From assembly GCF_000379065.1 (NCBI RefSeq), contig NZ_KB900614.1:3560892-3624891 (forward strand): 64,000 nt of DNA, in the 5' to 3' direction. Origin of the DNA: Salinispora mooreana (lineage in GTDB: Bacteria; Actinomycetota; Actinomycetes; Mycobacteriales; Micromonosporaceae). Each line of letters opens with the position of its first letter. The first letter of the stretch is position 1. Shown piece after piece: positions 55,396 to 62,862 of the stretch. Under the pieces are notes generated by a model. It was not told the origin of the DNA. It saw only the letters and a program-made list of their open reading frames with translations, and made no database searches. Made by a program: the position numbers and the translations under genes.

Positions 55396-55709
55396 CAGGA
55401 GGTCCCCCGGCCACCCCGGAGGTCCCGCAGACCCGTGCGGACGTCGAGCAGATAGATCAACCCAGCGGCGATGCCGACCAGGCCAAAGAGGCTGATCGGG
55501 CCGAAGCCAAGCAGGGTGAGCACCAGACAGACGGCGAGGATCGCCGCCCAGGCACCCTTCGGCAGGGTGCCGACCGCGGCGAACGCGTCGGACCGCTGGG
55601 TGATGACGTGGACCAGGGCGACTCCCTGCACGATGAGTGCGAAGACGAGCAGGATCAGCTCTATCACGTCGCGGACGGCAAAGGCGAAGATCGGCGCGGC
55701 GATGGCCAT
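55392..55709 (-). CDS. DUF2516 membrane protein
   Basis: The 105-residue protein has two to three transmembrane helices (VIELILLVFALIVQGVALVHVI, GAWAAILAVCLVLTLLGF, LFGLVGIAAGLIYLLDVR) and is the actinobacterial DUF2516 family. In M. tuberculosis it also sits next to hbhA (Rv0476 by memory). ATG is seven bases from TAAGCT on its strand. No function is known. Confidence 0.9.
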   Translation of the reverse strand: MAIAAPIFAFAVRDVIELILLVFALIVQGVALVHVITQRSDAFAAVGTLPKGAWAAILAVCLVLTLLGFGPISLFGLVGIAAGLIYLLDVRTGLRDLRGGRGTSW

Positions 55710-55799
55710 GCCGGCAAGCTTATGCCGAAGACCCCGGAGACGTACGCCAGGCTGCTTCCGGGGTCTTCGGCGCCATTGGGCAATCGCCCGTCGGCACGG

Positions 55800-56375
55800 T
55801 CAGTCGCGGGCCGGCGGGGTCCGCTTCGTCGCGCGCGGTGACTTCGTTGACGAGGTGGCCGGCTTGCCGGCGGCCTTGGTGGCACGCTTCGTGACGGCGG
55901 GCGGCTTGACCTCGGCGGCCTCGGCAACCTGCGCCGGGGTGGGCGGGGCCTGCTCGGTCCTCTCGATGTCGGTGTTCACCGTGTCGGCGGCTTCGAGCAC
56001 TCCAGCGCCGACGACCCGCTCCCCGTGGCCGACGAGCGCACCGTAGGTGGTGACTGCCCGCTCCTGCGCGGCCTGGGCGCTGGCGACCACGACGGCTGCG
56101 TTGCGGGTGGCGGTCTCCCGAAGCCGGCTGAGGTCCAGGTCGCTGGCGGCCCGCCGACGCAGGTTCTCGGCGGTGACGGTCGCCGTACGCCACGTCTCGG
56201 TGGCCTTCTGGCGCAGCTCGGCCCCGTCTACCGCGCTGAGGTCGGCAGCGACCCGGTTACGCAGCTCGGTCACGGCCGCGGGAAGCTTTCGCAGCTGCTG
56301 GTAGGCCAGATCACCGACACCGGCGGCGGCATAGATGGGAGCGGGGATCCGACTGGTTTTGGGCTGACTAGTCAT
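55800..56375 (-). CDS. Heparin-binding hemagglutinin-like protein (HbhA family)
   Basis: The 191-residue protein starts MTSQPKTSRIPAPIYAAAGVGDLAYQQLRKLPAAV, then a long coiled helix and a Lys/Pro/Ala-rich tail (KRATKAAGKPATSSTKSPRATKRTPPARD) like the heparin-binding tail of mycobacterial HbhA. Environmental actinobacteria use HbhA-like proteins in cell-surface or DNA-related roles; pathogen-type adhesion is not implied. GAGGAG precedes the ATG; the preceding ATG at 56378 is less well spaced. It lies 106 bp from the XRE gene, in the order of Rv0474-Rv0475. Confidence 0.88.
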   Translation of the reverse strand: MTSQPKTSRIPAPIYAAAGVGDLAYQQLRKLPAAVTELRNRVAADLSAVDGAELRQKATETWRTATVTAENLRRRAASDLDLSRLRETATRNAAVVVASAQAAQERAVTTYGALVGHGERVVGAGVLEAADTVNTDIERTEQAPPTPAQVAEAAEVKPPAVTKRATKAAGKPATSSTKSPRATKRTPPARD

Positions 56376-56481
56376 CATTTCTCCTCTTCGACCGCGTCGG
56401 CGACCTCGGGGTCGCCCTTCGGGCGGACTGCTGCACTGGCGTCGGGACGGAAAACGGAGGCGGGGTCGATGACGGTGCGAC

Positions 56482-57138
56482 TCACGCACCGCCGGTCGGC
56501 GTACCCCCGGTCGTCGTTGGGCCGGTCACCGCGATGTTGGCCAGGTCGGCGGAGGCCCCGGACGGCTGAGCTGGGCTCGGCTCCGGTTCGGTGGTGCGCG
56601 GACCGGCGACCGATTCGGTGGTGACCGTGCCGGGCGCGGACTCGGTGATGGCGGACGGGGCGGCGACCGGCTCGGTGGTGACCGTGCCGGTCGCGGACTC
56701 GGTGATGGTGGACGGGGCGGCGACCGGCTCGGTGGTGACCGTGCCGGTCGCGGACTCGGCTGACGCCGCGTCGGCGGCGGCGGTCGCCTCCGCGAGCCGC
56801 GCGTTCTCTCGACGGAACGTCTCGTAGATCTGGGTGAGCGACTGCTTCTGCGCCATGGTCAGGTCGGGGTCTGCGGCTATCGCGGCGAGGACGCCCTGCC
56901 CCTCGCGGTCGTCCAGCAGCCCGGCCCGCAGGTACATCGCCGGAGTGGAGACCCGCAGCGCGCTGGCGAGCTGCTGAAGCACCTCCGCGCTGGGCTTGCG
57001 CAACCCGCGCTCGATCTGACTCAGGTACGGGTTGCTGACTCCCGCCTGCTCGGACAGCTGCCGGAGGGAGATCTTCGCACTCCGGCGCAGGTCACGAATG
57101 AACCCGCCGATGTTGGGAAGGTCTTTACCACTGGCCAT
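56482..57138 (-). CDS. XRE-family regulator with long repetitive tail (Rv0474-like)
   Basis: The 218-residue protein has a helix-turn-helix at ~12-66 (GGFIRDLRRSAKISLRQLSEQAGVSNPYLSQIERGLRKPS), a short helical region to ~125 and a low-complexity tail of Thr, Val, Ala, Glu. The tail contains three in-frame 19-residue repeats (residues 128-184). It matches Rv0474 by position. The ATG is six bases after TAGTGT, giving a leaderless transcript, and a large inverted repeat overlaps the promoter, suggesting autoregulation. Confidence 0.9.
   Translation of the reverse strand: MASGKDLPNIGGFIRDLRRSAKISLRQLSEQAGVSNPYLSQIERGLRKPSAEVLQQLASALRVSTPAMYLRAGLLDDREGQGVLAAIAADPDLTMAQKQSLTQIYETFRRENARLAEATAAADAASAESATGTVTTEPVAAPSTITESATGTVTTEPVAAPSAITESAPGTVTTESVAGPRTTEPEPSPAQPSGASADLANIAVTGPTTTGGTPTGGA
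56587..56757. repeat. Three in-frame 57-bp tandem repeats in the XRE regulator
   Basis: Three units of exactly 57 bp encode ESATGTVTTEPVAAPSTIT-like blocks; the first two are almost identical and the third is diverged. Copy changes keep the reading frame and would lengthen the linker tail. Confidence 0.9.
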
Positions 57139-57144
57139 AACTCC

Positions 57145-57199
57145 ACACTAGCTCGCGGTGCTAACTCCTGCAAGCAAAATGCTTGCCAGAGTTAGCACC
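57145..57199 (-). promoter_or_regulatory. Promoter and operator-like inverted repeat upstream of XRE gene
   Basis: On the minus strand a -35 TTGCAG (57168-57173) and -10 TAGTGT (57145-57150) are 17 bases apart, and the -10 ends six bases before the ATG. An inverted repeat with arms GGTGCTAACTC/GAGTTAGCACC (57157-57167 and 57189-57199) and inner GCAAGC/GCTTGC (57170-57175 and 57181-57186) covers the -35 and spacer. Confidence 0.8.
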
Positions 57200-57235
57200 G
57201 GGTCCAACCCGCACCGCACTAATTCCGCCAGGTAG

Positions 57236-58195
57236 CTACCAGAGTGACCGGACGGCGCCTACCGGCTGCCCCCCGCCGAGGAGCGGGACCTCGGCGAACT
57301 CCGCCAACGCTGGTGCGGTCATCCCAAGCCGACGCAGCGCGGAGACCAGCACCGGCATCCGGGCCCGGCCGGCGCCATCGTCGATCTTCACCGCAATCGC
57401 CCCGACGCCGGGGACCGCCGCGGCGATGACCCCCTCCACCCCGATCTTCGCGAGTAGCCCCGGCACAGCCCGCATCACCCGGCTGTCGTCGGCCCGCGTG
57501 CCGCCGACGATCTCCGGATGGGCCCGCATCGCGTCCGCCACCGCCCGCTCCGGCGAGCCCGGCTCCGCCTGCACCAGCCGCAGGTACGCCAGCGCGAGGC
57601 CAGACAGCGACACGGCCAGCACCGGTGCGCCGCAGCCGTCGATTCCGACCGCCGCCGCCGGCTCGTCGGTGAACTCCTCAACCGCTGCTCGCAGCCGCTC
57701 CTGCAACGGGTGCTCGCTGCGCCAGTACCCCTCCCCGGGCCAGCCCGCGGCCTGACAGGTCAGCCGCATTCCAGCGTGTTTTCCGGAACAGTTCATCTGA
57801 ATCCGGGTCGGGCCGCCGCCGGCACGCAACACCGCCGCCCGCGCCTCCTCGTCCGCCGGCAGGTCCGGCGGGCAGTGCAACGCGGACTCGTCGAGCCCGG
57901 CCCGCGTCAACAACCCACCGACCCGGGCCCGGTGAAAGTCCTCCCCCCTGTGGCTCGCCGAGACCAGGGCGAGGTCAGCCGGGTCGGCGAGCCGCAGCCC
58001 CGCACGGATCATTCCGACCGTCTGCAACGGCTTGTTCGACGATCGGGGGAAGATCGGCGACGTCACATCCCCCGCCCTCGCCACCGCCGCGCCAGTCGCG
58101 TCGAGCGCCACCACCGAACCGCGATGCACGCCCTCCACGAAACCCGACCGGACCACCTCAGCGAGCGGAACGCCGCCCTCGTACGTCTTTCCCAC
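57236..58195 (-). CDS. L-asparaginase, Rhizobium-type (class 3)
   Basis: The 319-residue protein is of the AsnA_II/ReAV-like family: VVRSGFVEGVHRGSVVALDATG, IFPRSSNKPLQTVGMIRAG with the SxxK-like Ser-Ser-Asn-Lys, ASHRGEDFH, and RIQMNCSGKHAGMRLTC with the zinc-site cysteine. Family members hydrolyse asparagine to aspartate and ammonia. GTG 58195 lies seven bases from TAACGT (leaderless type). It is separate from the convergent or neighbouring genes; no transporter is adjacent. Confidence 0.88.
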   Translation of the reverse strand: MGKTYEGGVPLAEVVRSGFVEGVHRGSVVALDATGAAVARAGDVTSPIFPRSSNKPLQTVGMIRAGLRLADPADLALVSASHRGEDFHRARVGGLLTRAGLDESALHCPPDLPADEEARAAVLRAGGGPTRIQMNCSGKHAGMRLTCQAAGWPGEGYWRSEHPLQERLRAAVEEFTDEPAAAVGIDGCGAPVLAVSLSGLALAYLRLVQAEPGSPERAVADAMRAHPEIVGGTRADDSRVMRAVPGLLAKIGVEGVIAAAVPGVGAIAVKIDDGAGRARMPVLVSALRRLGMTAPALAEFAEVPLLGGGQPVGAVRSLW

Positions 58196-58288
58196 GGCGT
58201 GGACGTTACCGCCCTTCGGGAACGTCCAGCCGAGGGGCGACCAGGGAACTGGGAACGCAATGTCAGGGGGCGCCCCTCAACACACCAC

Positions 58289-59131
58289 TTACCGGTGAAG
58301 GGCGGGCACGCCGAGCAGTTCCCGGGCCTGGGCGGTGGCGAGCGGAGGACGCTGGGCGAGCTGGGCGAAGCCGACCGCGCGGGCCACGAGCTGCATGTTG
58401 GACTCGACCGGCTGCCCCTTGGCATAGGTCACCGTGTCCTCCATGCCCACCCGGAGGTGTCCGCCCGCCGAGAGCGAGGCCAGCAGGACCGGGAGCGTGC
58501 TCCGACCGACGCCGGTGGCCGAGAACGTGGTGCCCGCGGGTAGGTCCCTCAGCATCTGCTCGGCGGCGACCAGGGCCGCTGGGGTGCCGGGCATTCCGCC
58601 GGGGACACCCATGACGAAGTCGACGTGCACATGCCCGCCGGCCGGCAGGCCGTACCTGCCGAGCAGGCGTTGCAGTGCGGTGAGGTGCCCCAGGTCAAAA
58701 ATCTCGTACTCCGGGACAATGCCCCGCTCCTGCATCCGGGTGTGCAGCTCGACGATGAACTCCCATCGGTTGAGAAACACGTCGGTGCCGAAGTTGACCG
58801 TGCCCATCGTGCAGGAGGCCATGTCGGGGGCGGCATCGAGCACGGCGAGCCGGTCGGCCTCCGGGTCGGTCACCGCGCCACCCGAGGAGAGCTGCACGAC
58901 CAGGTCGGTGCGTTCGCGAAGCGCCGCGACGGTCTCGCGCAGCCGCCCCTGGTCGAGGGTTGGCTGCGCCGCACCGTCCCGGACGTGGACGTGGACCACG
59001 GAGGCGCCCAGGGCCTCGCACTCCTTCGCGGTCAGCAGCAGCTCATCGAGGGTGACCGGCAGCGCCGGCACCTCGGCCTTGGCCGACTCCGCCCCGGTCG
59101 GGGCAACCGTGATCAACGTCCCTGTCGTCAT
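58289..59131 (-). CDS. BKACE family protein (beta-keto acid cleavage, 3-keto-5-aminohexanoate-like)
   Basis: The 280-residue protein has TIM-barrel motifs of the BKACE/DUF849 family: LITVAPTGAESAKAEVPALPVTLDELLLTAKECEALGASVVHVHVRD, VQLSSGG, YEIFDLGHL, VDFVMGVPGGMPGT and the late LRVGMEDTVTYAKG. The paired VHVHVRD and metal-binding Glu/His residues are kept. BKACE enzymes use acetyl-CoA to cleave beta-keto acids, but the substrate varies. ATG is six bases from TAGGAT on its strand. Confidence 0.9.
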   Translation of the reverse strand: MTTGTLITVAPTGAESAKAEVPALPVTLDELLLTAKECEALGASVVHVHVRDGAAQPTLDQGRLRETVAALRERTDLVVQLSSGGAVTDPEADRLAVLDAAPDMASCTMGTVNFGTDVFLNRWEFIVELHTRMQERGIVPEYEIFDLGHLTALQRLLGRYGLPAGGHVHVDFVMGVPGGMPGTPAALVAAEQMLRDLPAGTTFSATGVGRSTLPVLLASLSAGGHLRVGMEDTVTYAKGQPVESNMQLVARAVGFAQLAQRPPLATAQARELLGVPALHR

Positions 59132-59240
59132 GCCCGGATCCTAGTCGCCCGACCGGCGACCGATCGATCGAAAGTCTTCCGGTATCCCGGCCGCCACACC
59201 GGAACCCTTCCGCCGCAACGGCGTCCGCAGGGGCCCTTCC

Positions 59241-60350
59241 CTAGCTGTCGATCATCGCGGCGGTCTCCCCGACCACCAGCCGGGCGTCGTCGGGCACGTT
59301 GCGCTTGACCACCGCCAGGGCGACCTGGCCCAGCTCGTGGTGGTGCACCGCGGTGCCGACGAAGCCGACCGTCCGCCCGTCCCGAGTCACCGGAGTGCCG
59401 GCCGACGGTGGCTGGTCCGTGGTCACCCCGTCCAGGTGCAGGAGGACAAGCCGACGCGGCGGTCGACCCATGTTGTGCACCCGGGCCACCGTCTCCTGCC
59501 CCCGGTAGCAGCCCTTCTCCAGGTGTACGGCCGGCCCGACCAGACCCACCTCCGCCGGAATGCTCCGGTGGTCGGTATCCAGCCCGACCCGAGGCCGGCG
59601 GGCGGCCACCCGCACCGCCTCATACGCCCAGAGCCCGGCGACCGGCACGTCCGCGTCGCGCAGCTCGGCTACCACCCGGCCCATCGCCTCCCGAGCCACC
59701 AGCAGGTCGATGCCGAGGGGGCCACGGCGGGCCCAACCCCCGATCGGTAGCGCGCGGACGTCGTAGCGCACCGTCGACCGGGGCGGCACCGAGCCGGCCC
59801 GGAACTTCGGGCCGGGCACCTCGAGCAGGTCCGGCTCTGCCAGGCCGGAGACGCCGAGCGTCGCCACGGTGTCCACCGCCGCCGGCCCGACCAGCGAGAG
59901 CAGGGCGTACTCCGGCGTCACGTCGCGCGGCTCCACCTTGCTGAAGAAGCGCATCCGCTCCAGATACCCGAGCAGCCCGCCGGTGTCGCCCGGCTCGGTG
60001 TCCAGCCAGGTCGTACCGCCCTCCTCGGCCACCATCGCGTGCTGCTCGACGTGCCCGTGCGGGGAGAGCACCAGCAACTCGGTGCCCTGCCCGGCAGGCA
60101 GGTCCGCCAGGTGTTGGGTGGTGAGCGTGTGCAGCCAGCCGAGGCGATCCTCGCCCGGTACCGCGATCACCCCCCGGTGCGAACGGTCGACCAGGCCGAC
60201 CCCCGTCTCCAGGGTGCGCTGCTCGCGCAGCGGATCCCCGTAGTGCGCCGCCACCGACCGGACCCCCGCCGCGGCGTGCGCCGGCTCCGGTTGATCCCGG
60301 CTGTCCTCGTCGATGCTCTCGACGGAGACCGCCCCGGCAATGTCGATCAT
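59241..60350 (-). CDS. ygfZ: Folate-binding iron-sulfur-related protein YgfZ
   Basis: The 369-residue protein is a GcvT-like tetrahydrofolate-binding protein with the YgfZ signature KGCYRGQETVARVHNMGRPPRRLV. YgfZ/IBA57 helps assemble or repair certain Fe-S enzymes. It is coupled to the Fur gene by an ATGA overlap, which may link Fe-S upkeep with metal status. It corresponds to Rv0811c, starting the second block of mycobacterial order. Confidence 0.94.
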   Translation of the reverse strand: MIDIAGAVSVESIDEDSRDQPEPAHAAAGVRSVAAHYGDPLREQRTLETGVGLVDRSHRGVIAVPGEDRLGWLHTLTTQHLADLPAGQGTELLVLSPHGHVEQHAMVAEEGGTTWLDTEPGDTGGLLGYLERMRFFSKVEPRDVTPEYALLSLVGPAAVDTVATLGVSGLAEPDLLEVPGPKFRAGSVPPRSTVRYDVRALPIGGWARRGPLGIDLLVAREAMGRVVAELRDADVPVAGLWAYEAVRVAARRPRVGLDTDHRSIPAEVGLVGPAVHLEKGCYRGQETVARVHNMGRPPRRLVLLHLDGVTTDQPPSAGTPVTRDGRTVGFVGTAVHHHELGQVALAVVKRNVPDDARLVVGETAAMIDS

Positions 60351-60775
60351 TCCTGCGCCCCGTTCTCACAGCGATCACAGCGGCCGAAGAGGGAGACATG
60401 GCCGACGTCCACCCGGAACCCCCGCTGCTCGGCGAGTTGGTCGGCCAACGGGCGCAGCAGCGCGGGATCGATCTCGTCGATCGCGCCGCACTCCCGGCAG
60501 ACCAGATGCACGTGCTGGTCCTCGCCAGCCGCGTGGAAGGTCGGCGAGCCGTGCGAGAGATGGGTGTGCGTCACCAGGCCGAGCCGTTCCAGCAGCTCCA
60601 GCGTGCGGTAGATGGTAGTGATGTTGACCCCTGCGGCCACCTCCCGGACGGCCGTGTGGACCTGCTCCGGTGTGGCGTGCCCCAGGTCCAACACCGCCTG
60701 GAGGACGAGCTGCCGCTGCGCCGTCAGGCGCAGCCCACGAGCCCGGAGCAGTTCCGCGAGGGAGGATTCGGACAC
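60347..60775 (-). CDS. Fur-family metalloregulator
   Basis: The 142-residue protein has the winged-helix region RLTAQRQLVLQAVLDLGHATPEQVHTAVREVAAGVNITTIYRTLELLERLGLVTHTHL and the metal-binding histidine cluster DQHVHLVCRECGAIDEID plus a C-terminal CDRCENG. The C-x2-C pairs form a structural zinc site, as in Fur, Zur or Nur. Which metal it senses cannot be told. GTG 60775 is six bases from a perfect TATGAT (60782-60787). Coupled to ygfZ. Confidence 0.92.
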   Translation of the reverse strand: MSESSLAELLRARGLRLTAQRQLVLQAVLDLGHATPEQVHTAVREVAAGVNITTIYRTLELLERLGLVTHTHLSHGSPTFHAAGEDQHVHLVCRECGAIDEIDPALLRPLADQLAEQRGFRVDVGHVSLFGRCDRCENGAQE

Positions 60776-60781
60776 CGTCCA

Positions 60782-60787
60782 ATCATA
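60782..60787 (-). promoter_or_regulatory. Consensus -10 box (TATGAT) of the leaderless Fur-family gene
   Basis: TATGAT on the minus strand ends six bases before the GTG start, so the transcript likely begins at or next to the start codon. The 17 bases before it (GTTCG...CGAAC) form an imperfect dyad that may be an operator. Confidence 0.6.
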
Positions 60788-60908
60788 GTTCGCTCGGGCC
60801 GAACACCATTCGCCCGTACTACCGGCCCCGTTCTGCCTGCGCCGGTGTGGGTGGTGCCGGGCCGGACCCCACCCGGCGCAACCCGCCCGGGCCCTATGCT
60901 CGGCGGCC

Positions 60909-61820
60909 ATGACGACGGCGAGGATCGCGGTGCTCGGGCGGGGCCGGGTGCCGGTCACAGAGCCGGTGCTGCGCGGTGACGACCTGGGCGTCCTGCACGG
61001 CGACGGGCTCTTCGAAACGATGCACCTGCGGGCGGGCCGGCCCTGGCTGCGGGAGGCACACCTGGAACGGATGACCAGGGCGGCGCCGCTGATGGGCCTA
61101 GCCCTGCCACCGACCGACGCCCTGGTCGCGCTGCTCGACGAGATCTGCGTCGACTGGCCCACCGAGGTCGAGGGGGCGCTGCGGCTGGTCTGCACCCGAG
61201 GCGTGGCCAGCGGCGCAGCCCCGACCGCGTACGCCACGCTGGCCCCGGTGCCGCCGTCGGCTCGGGCGGCCCGCCGCGACGGGATCACCGTGGCGACGTT
61301 GCCGCTGGGCGTGCCGGCCCGCGGCCGTGCCGGCCTGGACTGGTTACCCACCGGCAGCAAGACCACGTCGTACGCGGTGCACAACGCCGCCCGCCGGTGG
61401 GCGTCCCGCAACGGCGTCAGCGACGCGCTCTGGACCTCCACCGACGGGTACGTCCTGGAGGGGCCGACCGCCAACGTCCTCTGGCTCACCGACGGAGCGC
61501 TGCGCACGGTGCCCGCCGCGGCCGGCATCCTGCCCGGCACCACCGCCGCCTGGCTGCTGGCCCACGCCGAACAGGTGGGCCTGGGCGCACACGAGCAGCT
61601 GGCGACCCCAGCCGAGCTGCACGCCGCGGACGCGGTCTGGTTCAGCTCGTCGGTCCGGGGCCTGGTCGAGGTCCGCGTCCTCGACGGCATCGGCCGACCC
61701 CGGTCGGCCTACACCCGGCGGCTGCAGGACCTACTCGGTTTCCCCGTCCCGCCCGACGACGACCGACGCACTGTTCTCAGCCGCCCACCCGAATCAGCCG
61801 GGCGGACAGGTGCGGGGTGA
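60909..61820 (+). CDS. Aminodeoxychorismate lyase-like class IV aminotransferase
   Basis: The 303-residue PLP enzyme has LGVLHGDGLFETMHLRAGRP, LPTGSKTTSYAVHNAARRWA with the PLP lysine region, and SDALWTSTDGYVLEGPTANVLWLTDGALRTVPAAAGILPGTTAAWLL. This is the PabC/D-amino-acid aminotransferase fold; the M. tuberculosis counterpart is Rv0812. It may make 4-aminobenzoate for folate. ATG is eight bases after TATGCT. Its 3' end overlaps the nitrobindin gene on the other strand by 44 bp. Confidence 0.9.
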   Translation: MTTARIAVLGRGRVPVTEPVLRGDDLGVLHGDGLFETMHLRAGRPWLREAHLERMTRAAPLMGLALPPTDALVALLDEICVDWPTEVEGALRLVCTRGVASGAAPTAYATLAPVPPSARAARRDGITVATLPLGVPARGRAGLDWLPTGSKTTSYAVHNAARRWASRNGVSDALWTSTDGYVLEGPTANVLWLTDGALRTVPAAAGILPGTTAAWLLAHAEQVGLGAHEQLATPAELHAADAVWFSSSVRGLVEVRVLDGIGRPRSAYTRRLQDLLGFPVPPDDDRRTVLSRPPESAGRTGAG

Positions 61821-62370
61821 GGCCGTGGCCGACGGCGGCCATCTCCTGCGCGTAGAGCAGGGCGCCCTCCACGATGCCGAAGAGGCGGTGACCGGCGGTC
61901 ACCTCCTTCGCGGTGGGAGTGCGCACCACCGCGTCGGTGGCGAACTCGAGCTGGGTGCCGGTGCGCTTGCCGAGGTGCAGCTCCATCACGCCCGTGGGCG
62001 TGCTCATCAGCGCTTCCCACTCGTTGGTCGCCCGGTCGTCAGCGTCGAGCACCGGCCGCCACCAGCCCATCTCCCGCCCGGCCGGGCGGACCGGGCGGCT
62101 CTGCTCGTCCAGCAGCCACGCACGCGACTCATAGCAGAGGAACGGCCGGCCGTCGTGGCTGATCCGGATCTCCTGCGCGTAGTCGAAGTCCTCAATGGTG
62201 GGGTAGCCGCCCCGGCCCCGACCCCGCCACACCCCGATGTACGGCAGTAGGCCGTCCAGAGTGGGGTGCAGTTTCGGGCCGGTCCGTAGGTCGTGGCTCT
62301 CCTCGTAGGGGTACGGGTCCACCGGAGGCGCGTTCAGCCACGGCGGCTGAAGCGGATTCTCGTCACTCAC
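61777..62370 (-). CDS. Nitrobindin-like FABP-family protein (peroxynitrite isomerase-type)
   Basis: The 197-residue beta-barrel protein has GVWRGRGRGGYPTIEDFDYAQEIRISHDGRPFLCYESRAWLLDE (GxWxGxGxG motif of nitrobindins), MGWWRP, and a late histidine in VGHGLTPHLSARLIRVGG that would bind heme. Nitrobindins bind heme and isomerise peroxynitrite to nitrate. It matches Rv0813c. GTG 62370 shares one base with the stop of a small upstream ORF on the same strand. Confidence 0.92.
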   Translation of the reverse strand: MSDENPLQPPWLNAPPVDPYPYEESHDLRTGPKLHPTLDGLLPYIGVWRGRGRGGYPTIEDFDYAQEIRISHDGRPFLCYESRAWLLDEQSRPVRPAGREMGWWRPVLDADDRATNEWEALMSTPTGVMELHLGKRTGTQLEFATDAVVRTPTAKEVTAGHRLFGIVEGALLYAQEMAAVGHGLTPHLSARLIRVGG

Positions 62371-62471
62371 TAATGCCCTCTCGATATGCGTACGGCAAGG
62401 TAGACCAACCCGCCGGCGAGCCCGCCCAGCGCGGCGACCAGCAAACTTACGAACCCTATCTCGGTGACCAT
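62370..62471 (-). CDS. 33-aa single-pass membrane peptide coupled to the nitrobindin-like gene
   Basis: ATG 62471 opens a 33-residue frame ending at a TAG whose last base is the first base of the next GTG (TAGTG). The peptide VTEIGFVSLLVAALGG and on to LVYLAVRISRGH is hydrophobic in its middle with a basic end, like a single transmembrane segment. Small size and divergence from the adjacent DsrE-like gene make it easy to miss. No family is recognised. Confidence 0.6.
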   Translation of the reverse strand: MVTEIGFVSLLVAALGGLAGGLVYLAVRISRGH

Positions 62472-62496
62472 CGGCGACTATCCTATGCTGGCGCTC

Positions 62497-62859
62497 GTGG
62501 GCCGAACCCTCGTCGTCAAGGTCACCGCCGGTGCCGATGCCCCGGAGCGGTGCGCACAGGCGTTCACCATCGCCGCCACCGCAGCCGCCGCCGGAGTTGA
62601 TGTCTCACTCTGGCTGACCGGCGAGGCGACCTGGTTCGCGCTGCCCGGCCGGGCGCAGGAGTTCGAGCTGCCGCACGCGGCGCCACTGGGCGAACTGCTG
62701 TACGTGATCCTGACGACGGGCCGGGTGACCGCCTGTACCCAGTGCGCGGCCCGTCGGGACATCGGGCCCGGCGACGTGCTGTCGGGCATCCGGATCGCCG
62801 GTTCGGCGGTCTTCCTCGAGGAGGTCATGGCCGAGGAGGCCCAGGCGCTCGTCTATTAG
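62497..62859 (+). CDS. DsrE/DsrF-like sulfur-relay family protein
   Basis: The 120-residue protein fits the DsrE/F fold: TLVVKVTAGADAPERCAQAFTIAATAAAAGVDVSLWLTGEATWFALPG, then a C-x-x-C in VTACTQCAARRDIG. GTG 62497 is chosen because TATGCT (62484-62489) is seven bases upstream and because starts further upstream overlap the divergent membrane peptide. Function is unknown, maybe sulfur relay or thiol chemistry. It converges with the next gene, three bases between stops. Confidence 0.82.
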   Translation: MGRTLVVKVTAGADAPERCAQAFTIAATAAAAGVDVSLWLTGEATWFALPGRAQEFELPHAAPLGELLYVILTTGRVTACTQCAARRDIGPGDVLSGIRIAGSAVFLEEVMAEEAQALVY

Positions 62860-62862
62860 GCC

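Noticed and set aside
57157..57199. CIRCE (HrcA) element
   Set aside because: The CIRCE half-sites are TTAGCACTC...GAGTGCTAA; here the order is GTGCTAACTC...GAGTTAGCAC, so it is a different dyad.
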